Of a DNA stretch of 48,774 nt, positions 17,450 to 24,155 are shown one piece after another. The DNA comes from Thermoplasmata archaeon. Lineage in GTDB: Archaea > Thermoplasmatota > E2 > DHVEG-1. The notes beneath the pieces are model-generated. The model searched no databases, was not told the origin of the DNA, and saw nothing but the letters and a program-made list of their open reading frames with translations. The stretch is from the NCBI GenBank assembly GCA_020054495.1, contig JAHWGK010000018.1, positions 1 to 48,774 on the forward strand. Direction: 5' to 3'. A program made the position numbers and the translations under genes. Position 1 is the stretch's first letter. Every line of letters starts with the position of its first letter.

Positions 17450-17890
17450 ATGAAAGGTGAACCTGTTAAATACACATATAATACACGGCTTGAATGGACT
17501 GGAGAGAAAAAAGGAATTTTGAAGTGTAAAGGCAAACCAGATATTGTGACGGCATGCCCTCCTGAGTTTGGTGGCCATCCTGGCGTTTGGTCGCCTGAAG
17601 ATCTCTTTTTAGCTTCTGTTGAGGTATGTACTATGACCACCCTATTATGGTTTACAAGTAAAGAAGATCTTACTTTGAAATCCTACGAAAGCGCCGCGAT
17701 TGGTAATGTTGAACTAGTTGGTGGCGTGTTTCAATTTAGTTCTATTACCATTAAGGTAAAAATTAACGTTCTTTCTGAAGGAGATCGCTTACGTGTTGAA
17801 AAGATATTGAAAAAGGTAAAACATGCATGTTTGATTACTAACTCTATTGATACCAATGTTTGCATTGAGCCAGAGATAATTGTTGATTAA
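17450..17890 (+). CDS. OsmC/Ohr-family redox protein
   Basis: A 146-residue OsmC-fold protein. Members reduce organic hydroperoxides with a reactive cysteine pair. Both cysteines are visible, in VEVCTMTT (about residue 62) and in KHACLITNS (about residue 125). It begins 21 bases after the hydrogenase protease behind a clear AAGGAG, so it is likely the last gene of the hydrogenase operon. A role in protecting the oxygen-sensitive hydrogenase is an inference from position only. Confidence 0.82.
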   Translation: MKGEPVKYTYNTRLEWTGEKKGILKCKGKPDIVTACPPEFGGHPGVWSPEDLFLASVEVCTMTTLLWFTSKEDLTLKSYESAAIGNVELVGGVFQFSSITIKVKINVLSEGDRLRVEKILKKVKHACLITNSIDTNVCIEPEIIVD

Positions 17891-17969
17891 GAATTAACAC
17901 TAAATTTAATAAACAAACTATCAATAACAAAATAACATTTATTTGATAAGATAATGGAGGCATAATATT

Positions 17970-18404
17970 ATGACGAAAATAGAGGAATATGATCTACCAG
18001 ATGATTTATACTATCATAAAGAACATTCATGGGTGAAGGTTGAGTCAGATGGAAATGTGAGAGTTGGAATGAATGATTTTTATCAAAAGAGCGCAGGTGA
18101 TACTACATACATTGATCTTCCGTTTGAAGGCGATGACGTGGAACAAGGGGAAACTTGTGGAAAGATTCAATCTGCCAAATGGGTGGCTAAATTTGTGTCT
18201 CCAGTGTCTGGTGAAATACTTGAAGTTAACGAAGAACTTGAAGATGATTGTACGTTGATAAATAAAAGTCCGTATGACAAAGGATGGATAATGCTGATAA
18301 AACCATCAAATTTTGACGGAGAATCGAAAAACCTCCTTCATGGCGACAAAGTTGAATCATGGCTTAAGAAAGAAATAGAAGATGCTGAGAAAAAGAAAGC
18401 ATGA
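17970..18404 (+). CDS. gcvH: GcvH-like lipoyl carrier protein (possible LbpA)
   Basis: A 144-residue lipoyl-domain protein of the glycine cleavage H family. The probable lipoylated lysine is K70 in QSAKW, in the beta-turn followed by VSPVSGEI as in GcvH. GGAGG at 17956-17960 supports ATG 17970. No other glycine-cleavage gene (gcvT, gcvP) is in the window, while a lipoate-assembly cluster follows 115 bases downstream. GcvH-like proteins of this kind act either in glycine cleavage or, as LbpA, in sulfur-oxidising sHdr systems; sHdr genes (tusA, dsrE, sHdr-type hdrs) are not seen here, so the client pathway is open. Confidence 0.8.
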   Translation: MTKIEEYDLPDDLYYHKEHSWVKVESDGNVRVGMNDFYQKSAGDTTYIDLPFEGDDVEQGETCGKIQSAKWVAKFVSPVSGEILEVNEELEDDCTLINKSPYDKGWIMLIKPSNFDGESKNLLHGDKVESWLKKEIEDAEKKKA

Positions 18405-18518
18405 ACTCTTTTGATTTCTCGCCACTTTATTTTTTCCTTTTTGAACGTTTTGTTTTATTCTAACAACAACTACCAAACAATTATCTCATAAACATGATCT
18501 GAGTACAAAGGTAAAAAG
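18405..18518 (+). terminator. T-rich intergenic end after the lipoyl carrier gene
   Basis: Several T-runs lie between about 18425 and 18462, including TTTATTTTTTCC and TTTTGTTTTATT, with no gene on either strand. This fits an archaeal T-rich terminator. The A/T-rich stretch 18470-18505 before the ligase gene may hold its promoter, but I see no convincing TATA box. Confidence 0.4.
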
Positions 18519-20081
18519 ATGAATAAATGGCGTTTACTTGATACCGGAAAGCTTACTGCAGCTGAAAATATTGCTCTTGACGAAACATTGCTTGAGGCTA
18601 AAAAAAATAATGGAAATATTCCAAATACTGTTCGTTTCATGCAGTTTTCTCCTCCTGCAGTATTACTTGGTTATCATCAGAGTCTAGCTCAAGAAATCAG
18701 AGCTGATTTTTGTAAAAAAGCAGGTATTGGCATCAACAGAAGAATAACCGGTGGTGGTGCGATATTTTTCGATGAAACACAGCTTGGATGGGAAATTATT
18801 TGCGAGAAACAGCTTTTTAATGTAGGAGTTGCAGATACTGATTTTTTTAAAAGATTAAGCCAACCACTTATTTCTGCTCTAAATAAAATGGGAATTACTG
18901 CTTCTTTTCGCCAGAGAAACGATATTGAAATTAAGGGTAGAAAAATCTCTGGAACTGGCGGTACTGAAGAAGGCGATATCTTTTTGTTCCAAGGAACACT
19001 TCTTGTTGATTTTGATGTAGAAACCATGCTTAAGGCACTTCGCATCCCTATTGCTAAACTAAAGGATAAAGAGATTGACACAGCAAAAGAACGAGTGACG
19101 TGTCTAAAATGGGAGCTTGGCTGTGTACCCGAAATAAATGAATTAAAAAAAATACTTAAAGAAGGTTTTGAAGAAGCGTTTGATATATGTCTTGAGCCAG
19201 AAGGACTTAGTAAAGAAGAAGAAACGCTTTTTTTAGAGAAAAAAAATATGTTTACTTCTCAAAGCTGGATAAACAAAATAAGACTCCCTAAAGATGAACA
19301 ACAAATGCTCTATTCTATCCATAAGGCAGATGGAGGTCTTATCCGAGTTTCGTTAATGATTAATCTGACGCATAATCGCATCCAAAGCATAGTAATTACT
19401 GGTGATTTTTTTGCTTATCCTAAAGGAATTATATTGGATTTAGAGGCAGAATTAAAGGATGTCTCTATTGATGAAAAAATTATTTCTGAGAAGGTCAAAG
19501 CTTTTTTTGAAAAAAAACAACCTCAAATACCTGGTGTTTCAGCATCAGATTTCATAAGCGCTGTTAATAAAGCGTTAGAAAAAATCAATATCGCCCAGTT
19601 TGGAATACCGCTCTTGTTAGCAAACCGTATATTTACAGTCAATGGTTCATTTGCTGAGACGATAAAAAAATCCCCTCGTTATCTTCTTCTTCCGTATTGT
19701 GCAAAATCTTTAGTGTGTGACTTTCGATATAAAAAGAGTTGTACGGAGTGTGGGAACTGTAGTGTTAGCGATGCGTATACGCTTGGTAGAAAAAGCAATA
19801 TGTGGGTTACAACCATTACTAGTTTTGAGGATTTGATGGTGACACTTGAAGAATTCAAATCACAAGGTGTATCTTCTTATGTTGGATGTTGCTGTGAGGC
19901 TTTTTATACGAAACATATTTCTGATTTTGAAAGATCAGGTATTTCTGCAGTTCTTATCGACATTGATGATACAACCTGCTATGAACTAGGAAAAGAGAAA
20001 GAGGCATATTTGGGAAATTTTGAGAGTCAAACAAGTGTTAATATTGATTTACTACAGAAGGTGTTAGATGCTTACATGTGA
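18519..20081 (+). CDS. Lipoate-protein ligase fused to a DUF116-like cysteine-rich domain
   Basis: Residues 1-250 are a lipoate/octanoate-protein ligase catalytic domain: the RRITGGGAIF signature is at 74-83 and a GRKISGTG segment near 140 carries the probable catalytic lysine. Residues 250-345 resemble the Lpl accessory (LplB/C-terminal) domain. Residues about 365-520 look like DUF116, with conserved cysteines in LPYCAKSLVC (near 391), SCTECGNC and GCCCEAF that could bind a metal cluster. Ligases are usually 250-340 residues, so the third domain is extra. The gene overlaps the LipT-like gene by 14 bases and is the first of a four-gene lipoate-assembly operon. It likely loads octanoate or lipoate on the GcvH-like protein. 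Confidence 0.82.
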   Translation: MNKWRLLDTGKLTAAENIALDETLLEAKKNNGNIPNTVRFMQFSPPAVLLGYHQSLAQEIRADFCKKAGIGINRRITGGGAIFFDETQLGWEIICEKQLFNVGVADTDFFKRLSQPLISALNKMGITASFRQRNDIEIKGRKISGTGGTEEGDIFLFQGTLLVDFDVETMLKALRIPIAKLKDKEIDTAKERVTCLKWELGCVPEINELKKILKEGFEEAFDICLEPEGLSKEEETLFLEKKNMFTSQSWINKIRLPKDEQQMLYSIHKADGGLIRVSLMINLTHNRIQSIVITGDFFAYPKGIILDLEAELKDVSIDEKIISEKVKAFFEKKQPQIPGVSASDFISAVNKALEKINIAQFGIPLLLANRIFTVNGSFAETIKKSPRYLLLPYCAKSLVCDFRYKKSCTECGNCSVSDAYTLGRKSNMWVTTITSFEDLMVTLEEFKSQGVSSYVGCCCEAFYTKHISDFERSGISAVLIDIDDTTCYELGKEKEAYLGNFESQTSVNIDLLQKVLDAYM

Positions 20082-21126
20082 TATTTTAGTTGTCGGTGCA
20101 GGACCCGCAGGATCATCAGCAGCTTTAGAGGCTGCAAATAGTGGGGCAAATGTTTTGTTGATTGAAAAAAAGAAAAACATTGGTGTTCCTGTTCAATGCG
20201 CTGAGTATATACCAAAGCTTCTTCTCAACAAAATAAAAATTTCACGAAAAAGCCTTGTTCAAGATGTTTATGGGTTGAAGACCTATCTTTTAAACGATGA
20301 ATGTAGAGAGTCACGTCTGCCAGGTTGTATGCTTGACCGATCTGTTTTTGATAAAGAACTAGCACTATGCGCGGAGGATGCAGGTGCTACCGTTTATATC
20401 AATACGACGTGTATTTCAAATAATAAAGAAAAAACACTACTCAATAAAGATGGCAGAAAAACAGATGTTGTCTCAAAGATAGTTATCGGTTGTGATGGCC
20501 CAAAATCAACAGTAGGTACATGGATAAATAGTGTAAATGAGGAGTTTGTCGTTGGCATGCAATATAGCATCCCATTGGTTGATCCATTGGATTTTACCGA
20601 GGTCTATTTTGATTATGATTTTTTCGGTGGATACGGCTGGCTATTTCCAAAAGACACATATGCAAATGTTGGAGTCGGAATAAAATATGCCTCGAATTTT
20701 AAAACAAACAAGTCGCTTGGTGTTCTTCTAAAACAATTTGTTAAAACACTTGAAAAAGACGGTAAAATCAAAAATAAACCTACTTCAACCACCAGCGGCT
20801 TAATTCCTGTAGGAGGACCGCTACAAACTGTGAAAGAGAACATATTGCTTGTTGGTGATGCAGCAGGACAAACACATCCGATAACAGGCAGCGGAATATC
20901 TCAAGCTGTTATTTGCGGTAAGATCGCAGGTAGAATCTCAGCATCTGCAGTTCGCAAAGAAAAGATAGAATTGTTAGATGAGTATGAGAAAGAATGGAGG
21001 GGCATTTTTGGTGATGAGCTAGAAAGAGCGCGGAAGAAACGGCGATTCCTTGAGGAAAACTGGAATAAACTTGATATGATAATAAAGAAATGCTGGACAA
21101 CATTTCAGGAATATTACTATGACTGA
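20068..21126 (+). CDS. lipT: FAD-dependent geranylgeranyl-reductase-family protein, probable LipT
   Basis: A 352-residue flavoprotein with an N-terminal dinucleotide motif VGAGPAGSSAA (residues 9-19) and the family's C-terminal GDAAGQTHPITGSGI block (about 264-278). By itself it would be called a geranylgeranyl reductase-like oxidoreductase. Its position between a lipoate ligase and two radical-SAM genes, overlapping both neighbours, fits LipT, the flavoprotein found with the LipS1/LipS2 lipoate route. A role in supplying electrons or in redox control of lipoate synthesis is proposed for that family, not proven here. Confidence 0.75.
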   Translation: MLTCDILVVGAGPAGSSAALEAANSGANVLLIEKKKNIGVPVQCAEYIPKLLLNKIKISRKSLVQDVYGLKTYLLNDECRESRLPGCMLDRSVFDKELALCAEDAGATVYINTTCISNNKEKTLLNKDGRKTDVVSKIVIGCDGPKSTVGTWINSVNEEFVVGMQYSIPLVDPLDFTEVYFDYDFFGGYGWLFPKDTYANVGVGIKYASNFKTNKSLGVLLKQFVKTLEKDGKIKNKPTSTTSGLIPVGGPLQTVKENILLVGDAAGQTHPITGSGISQAVICGKIAGRISASAVRKEKIELLDEYEKEWRGIFGDELERARKKRRFLEENWNKLDMIIKKCWTTFQEYYYD

Positions 21127-22057
21127 TTTCGATGAACTTATCATAAAATCAAGAAAGATTTCTTGGCAGAAGTTTGGTAAAAATATTACATTTTATCATC
21201 CTGGTATGTTTAAATATAATGGATGCTGGGGAGAATATCCTGCGATATCTATTACTGGCAGTCACTGTGAGCTTCAATGCGATCACTGTCAGTCAAAAAT
21301 ACTTGAATCAATGATTTCTGCCACAACACCAGATGAACTGATTAGAAAATGCAAAAAAATAGAGGAGATGGGAAATACTGGTTGTCTTATCAGTGGAGGA
21401 AGCAAATTTGATGGAACGATTACATGGAACGATTTTATCCCAGCTATAAAGACTATTAAAAAAACAACAAATCTTTTCCTCTCAATTCATAGTGGCATTA
21501 TTGATGTTCAGGCAGCAAAACAATTAAAAGATGCAGGAATCGATCAGGCTCTCATCGACGTGATCGGTGATGATGAAACAATAGAGAAGATATATCACGC
21601 TAGTTTTGGTATCGAAAAAATTGAAGAATCACTTGATGCGTTGAAAACTGCAGATATTTCAATTATTCCTCATATCGTCGTAGGCCTCCATTATGGACAA
21701 ATACGGGGGGAATACAATGCAATTGAGATGATTAAAAAATATGATCCAGAAGTATTAGTTATTGTATCGCTCATGGCGCTGTCTGGGACATCTATAAAAA
21801 ACAGTATACTACCCACTTCTGAAGAGATCGCACATGTTATTGCTACAGCAAAAATTAGTATGGCTGATGTCCCGATATCTCTCGGATGCGCCCGCAACAG
21901 AGCAGACTACAAAATTGATTGTCTGGCAGTAGACTGCGGGGTAAACAGAATTGCAATACCTTCAGAAGAAGCCATTAAAAAAGCAGAGGAATACAATCTA
22001 ACTATTAAATGGAAAAAAACATGCTGCTCCATACCAATAAATGAAAAAGAGGTGTAA
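21119..22057 (+). CDS. Radical SAM protein, probable lipoyl synthase component (LipS1/LipS2 type)
   Basis: A 312-residue radical-SAM enzyme. The CX3CX2C cluster motif is at C50, C54, C57 (HCELQCDHC). C-terminal cysteines (LGCARNR, DCLAVDCG, KTCCS) could hold an auxiliary cluster as sulfur donor. In the archaeal-type route, two proteins, LipS1 and LipS2, together insert the two sulfurs into octanoyl chains in place of LipA. Synteny with ligase, LipT-like and a second radical-SAM gene supports this. I cannot say which of the pair is LipS1. It overlaps lipT by 8 bases. Confidence 0.77.
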   Translation: MTDFDELIIKSRKISWQKFGKNITFYHPGMFKYNGCWGEYPAISITGSHCELQCDHCQSKILESMISATTPDELIRKCKKIEEMGNTGCLISGGSKFDGTITWNDFIPAIKTIKKTTNLFLSIHSGIIDVQAAKQLKDAGIDQALIDVIGDDETIEKIYHASFGIEKIEESLDALKTADISIIPHIVVGLHYGQIRGEYNAIEMIKKYDPEVLVIVSLMALSGTSIKNSILPTSEEIAHVIATAKISMADVPISLGCARNRADYKIDCLAVDCGVNRIAIPSEEAIKKAEEYNLTIKWKKTCCSIPINEKEV

Positions 22058-22058
22058 A

Positions 22059-23087
22059 ATGAACAAAGAAAGTCCGAAATATTTACGAACCAGCCTTGCT
22101 GCTGCAATGACTCTTGGTTTAAAGAACGGACGTTTTTATCGTAACGCACAGCTACCTTGTATTAACCTGCTTCTCACCTATAATTCAGGTTGTGCAGGAA
22201 ATTGCGGCTATTGTGGTCTTTCAATGAGACGACCAGGAACGTATAAGGATAAAAGTTTTATTAGGGTAGAATGGCCGATATACAAACTCACAGAACTGAT
22301 GAAGAGAATTTCTGAAAGTGATGGCAAAGTAAAAAGAATTTGTGTTTCGATGATAACAAACAAAAGAGCAATAAAAGATACGTCAGAGATTACAAAAACA
22401 CTGAGACAAAATTTGGATATCCCTGTATCACTTCTTATTTCACCTACTATTCTAGATAAAAACGATTTATATGAATTCAGGAAAAATGGTGCGGACATGA
22501 TCGGTATAGCAATTGATTGTGCCACTCCTTGTTTGTTTGAAAAAATTCGAGGGAAAAAAGTTTCCGGTCCACATAAATGGGAACAATACTGGAAATGTTA
22601 TGAAGATGCGCTTGAAATATTTGGCAGACGAAACGTTGGCGCTCATCTCATTGTAGGCCTAGGAGAAACAGAAAAAGAAATGATTGAAACAATACAGAGA
22701 GCCTACACCATGGGAGGAAGCACCCATCTGTTTTCTTTTTTCCCTGAACCGGACTCCTCTCTTTCAAAGCATCCTCAACCACCAATCGGCCAATACCGGC
22801 GGGTTCAGCTTGCCCGATTCCTAATTGATGAGGGCATAAGCAGCTTTGAAGATTTCAGTTTTAACACCAATGGGAAGTTGACAGGCTTTGGCATGACTGA
22901 TGAAGCTCTCTCAAAAATTATTAAGTCAGGAAAACCTTTTATGACAAGTGGTTGCCCTGGACGAGATGGAGAGGTTGCCTGCAACAGGCCATATGCTAAC
23001 TGCCTTCCGGGTCCTGAGATTAGAAATTACCCGTTTTACCCTGAAAAAGAAGATATTGAAAAAATAGATGTGGAGTTGGAAAAATAG
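22059..23087 (+). CDS. Radical SAM protein, second lipoyl synthase component (LipS1/LipS2 type)
   Basis: A 342-residue radical-SAM protein with biotin-synthase flavour: CX3CX2C at C45, C49, C52 (GCAGNCGYC) and a C-terminal cysteine cluster (SGCPGRDGEVAC ... ANCLPG) typical of an auxiliary Fe-S site. The frame opens at 22041, but GAGGTG at 22048-22053 points to ATG 22059, one base after the previous stop. It closes the lipoate-assembly operon, and presumably acts with the preceding radical-SAM protein on the octanoylated carrier. Confidence 0.77.
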   Translation: MNKESPKYLRTSLAAAMTLGLKNGRFYRNAQLPCINLLLTYNSGCAGNCGYCGLSMRRPGTYKDKSFIRVEWPIYKLTELMKRISESDGKVKRICVSMITNKRAIKDTSEITKTLRQNLDIPVSLLISPTILDKNDLYEFRKNGADMIGIAIDCATPCLFEKIRGKKVSGPHKWEQYWKCYEDALEIFGRRNVGAHLIVGLGETEKEMIETIQRAYTMGGSTHLFSFFPEPDSSLSKHPQPPIGQYRRVQLARFLIDEGISSFEDFSFNTNGKLTGFGMTDEALSKIIKSGKPFMTSGCPGRDGEVACNRPYANCLPGPEIRNYPFYPEKEDIEKIDVELEK

Positions 23088-23204
23088 ATTGTTTTATCTC
23101 TTGTTCTGGGACACGCAGTTTGAAAGTGAGAAATAATTTCGGGACTATACAATTGATTTAATAAGTGGAAAAATTTAAATATGTAATTTGTATTATGTGT
23201 TAAA

Positions 23205-23219
23205 TTGTAATTGTTACAA
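23205..23219 (+). promoter_or_regulatory. PerR/Fur-like box in front of the broken fur gene
   Basis: TTGTAATTGTTACAA is an inverted repeat with perfect 6-base arms and a 3-base centre, close in form to 7-1-7 PerR/Fur boxes. A further ATTACAA half-site lies at 23230-23236. It sits about 30 bases before the Fur ATG and downstream of a TATA-like TTTAAATAT (23174-23182), where a bound regulator would block initiation. This arrangement suggests that the fur gene was once autoregulated. Confidence 0.55.
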
Positions 23220-23249
23220 ATTAGAAACCATTACAAATATTGGGGTAAA

Positions 23250-23670
23250 ATGTTTGAAAAATATGTAAAACTGCTAAAAGAAAATTCAATAAAAGTCACG
23301 CCTCAACGACTAGAAATACTAAAGTATCTCGATAAAAATAGAACTCACCCAACTGTTGACGAAATATATTCAGAGTTAAAAGAAACCCCCCCCTGCTCTT
23401 TCTAAAACAACAGTATATAATTCTGTAAATGTGTACTCAGAGGTCATGGTCTTATTCAATCACTTACAATATCTGGCTCTGAGCTACGATATGATTTTAA
23501 ACATGGCATGCATCATCATTTTCTTTGTAAGAAATGTGGAGAGGTTATTGATATCGATGTCGTATGTCCAAATTTAGGAAACATGTTAGAATGTGGGCAT
23601 GAAGTAGAGGAGGTACATGGGTATTTCAAAGGTACATGTAAAAAATGCTTGAAGAAAGAGACTAATGAAA
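23250..23670 (+). pseudogene. fur: Fur/PerR-family metal-dependent regulator, frameshifted
   Basis: The N-terminus (MFEKYVKLLKENSIKVTPQR, then THPTVDEIY) is a Fur-family winged helix. The frame breaks at a run of eight C (23386-23393): with seven, it would continue ALSKTTVYNSVNV. A second, compensating loss of one base near 23433 restores RGHGLIQSLTISG and then HHHFLCKKCGEV and CKKCLKKE, both zinc CxxC motifs. Two opposite single-base shifts with a TAA between them leave no functional protein as written. A consensus error in the C-run could explain the first shift but not both. The open frame runs on to 23747 only by reading the antisense of the fumarase remnant. Confidence 0.8.
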
Positions 23671-23990
23671 ATGGATCCACGGTATTGGGACGCAATGGAA
23701 CATTCTTTTGTAGCTTTTTTTATCCCATTTGTAATCCATTCTTTTAATTTATTTATATATGGAAAATCTATACCAACAATGACAAAAAATGTCTGTATTC
23801 TAGTATCTTGGCACATAGGGCGATTTGACTTTCTTGCCAAATCGATATTTTTAAGGATTGTTTCTATTTGGGTCTTTGCCACTCCATTTTCAATTTCATA
23901 CGCGCGCTTGAAAGCATCTACAACATCTTCCAGCAACTCGGTTTCTGCCTTTTTTACCAATGTAACTATGCCGTCTTCTATGTTTTTTCC
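23664..23990 (-). pseudogene. Fumarate hydratase class I, N-terminal remnant
   Basis: Reading the minus strand gives a fumarase/tartrate-dehydratase alpha N-terminus: LEDVVDAFKRAYE, NGVAKTQIETILKNIDLA, RPMCQDTRIQTFFV and ATKECSI, including the cluster cysteine in CQDT. After KECSI the frame is lost, but skipping to another frame recovers LRPNTVDP, the expected next block, as if one copy of a CCATT repeat had been deleted. The remaining two-thirds of the protein is missing where it meets the fur gene. No ATG with a ribosome-binding site is seen at the 5' end. This is a decayed fragment. Confidence 0.78.
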
Positions 23991-24009
23991 TTCTATGCAG
24001 ACAAGCCTT

Positions 24010-24080
24010 CTTTAGCAAGGGCATAGAGTTTTTATTTTAGTATTTCTCTCACAGATTGTTAAAACTTTCGCTATAATATA
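24010..24080. other. Non-coding stretch between the gene debris and the PEPCK promoter
   Basis: AT-rich, no gene recognised. On the minus strand a short open stretch ending in a stop near 23991 (ALAKEGLSA) might be the tail of another lost gene, too short to name. Confidence 0.3.
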
Positions 24081-24103
24081 TGATATTATCATAGATAATA
24101 TCA
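24081..24103 (+). promoter_or_regulatory. Perfect inverted repeat upstream of the PEPCK gene (operator candidate)
   Basis: The arms TGATATTATC (24081-24090) and GATAATATCA (24094-24103) are exact reverse complements around a 3-base ATA centre. A TATA-like TTTTATATA follows at 24109-24117, so the repeat lies just upstream of the core promoter, a position compatible with an activator site or with repression by blocking TBP/TFB. No other copy of the full repeat was noticed elsewhere in the window. Confidence 0.6.
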
Positions 24104-24155
24104 ATTTATTTTATATAGGGGTGGTATATTACGGGTCTTGCGGGGTTGTAAAGCT

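Noticed and set aside
17970-18404. A complete glycine cleavage system
   Set aside because: Only the GcvH-like carrier is present; no gcvT or gcvP is found in the window.
23665-24015. A 116-codon open frame on the plus strand
   Set aside because: It is the antisense of the fumarase remnant, has no ribosome-binding site and shows no family resemblance.
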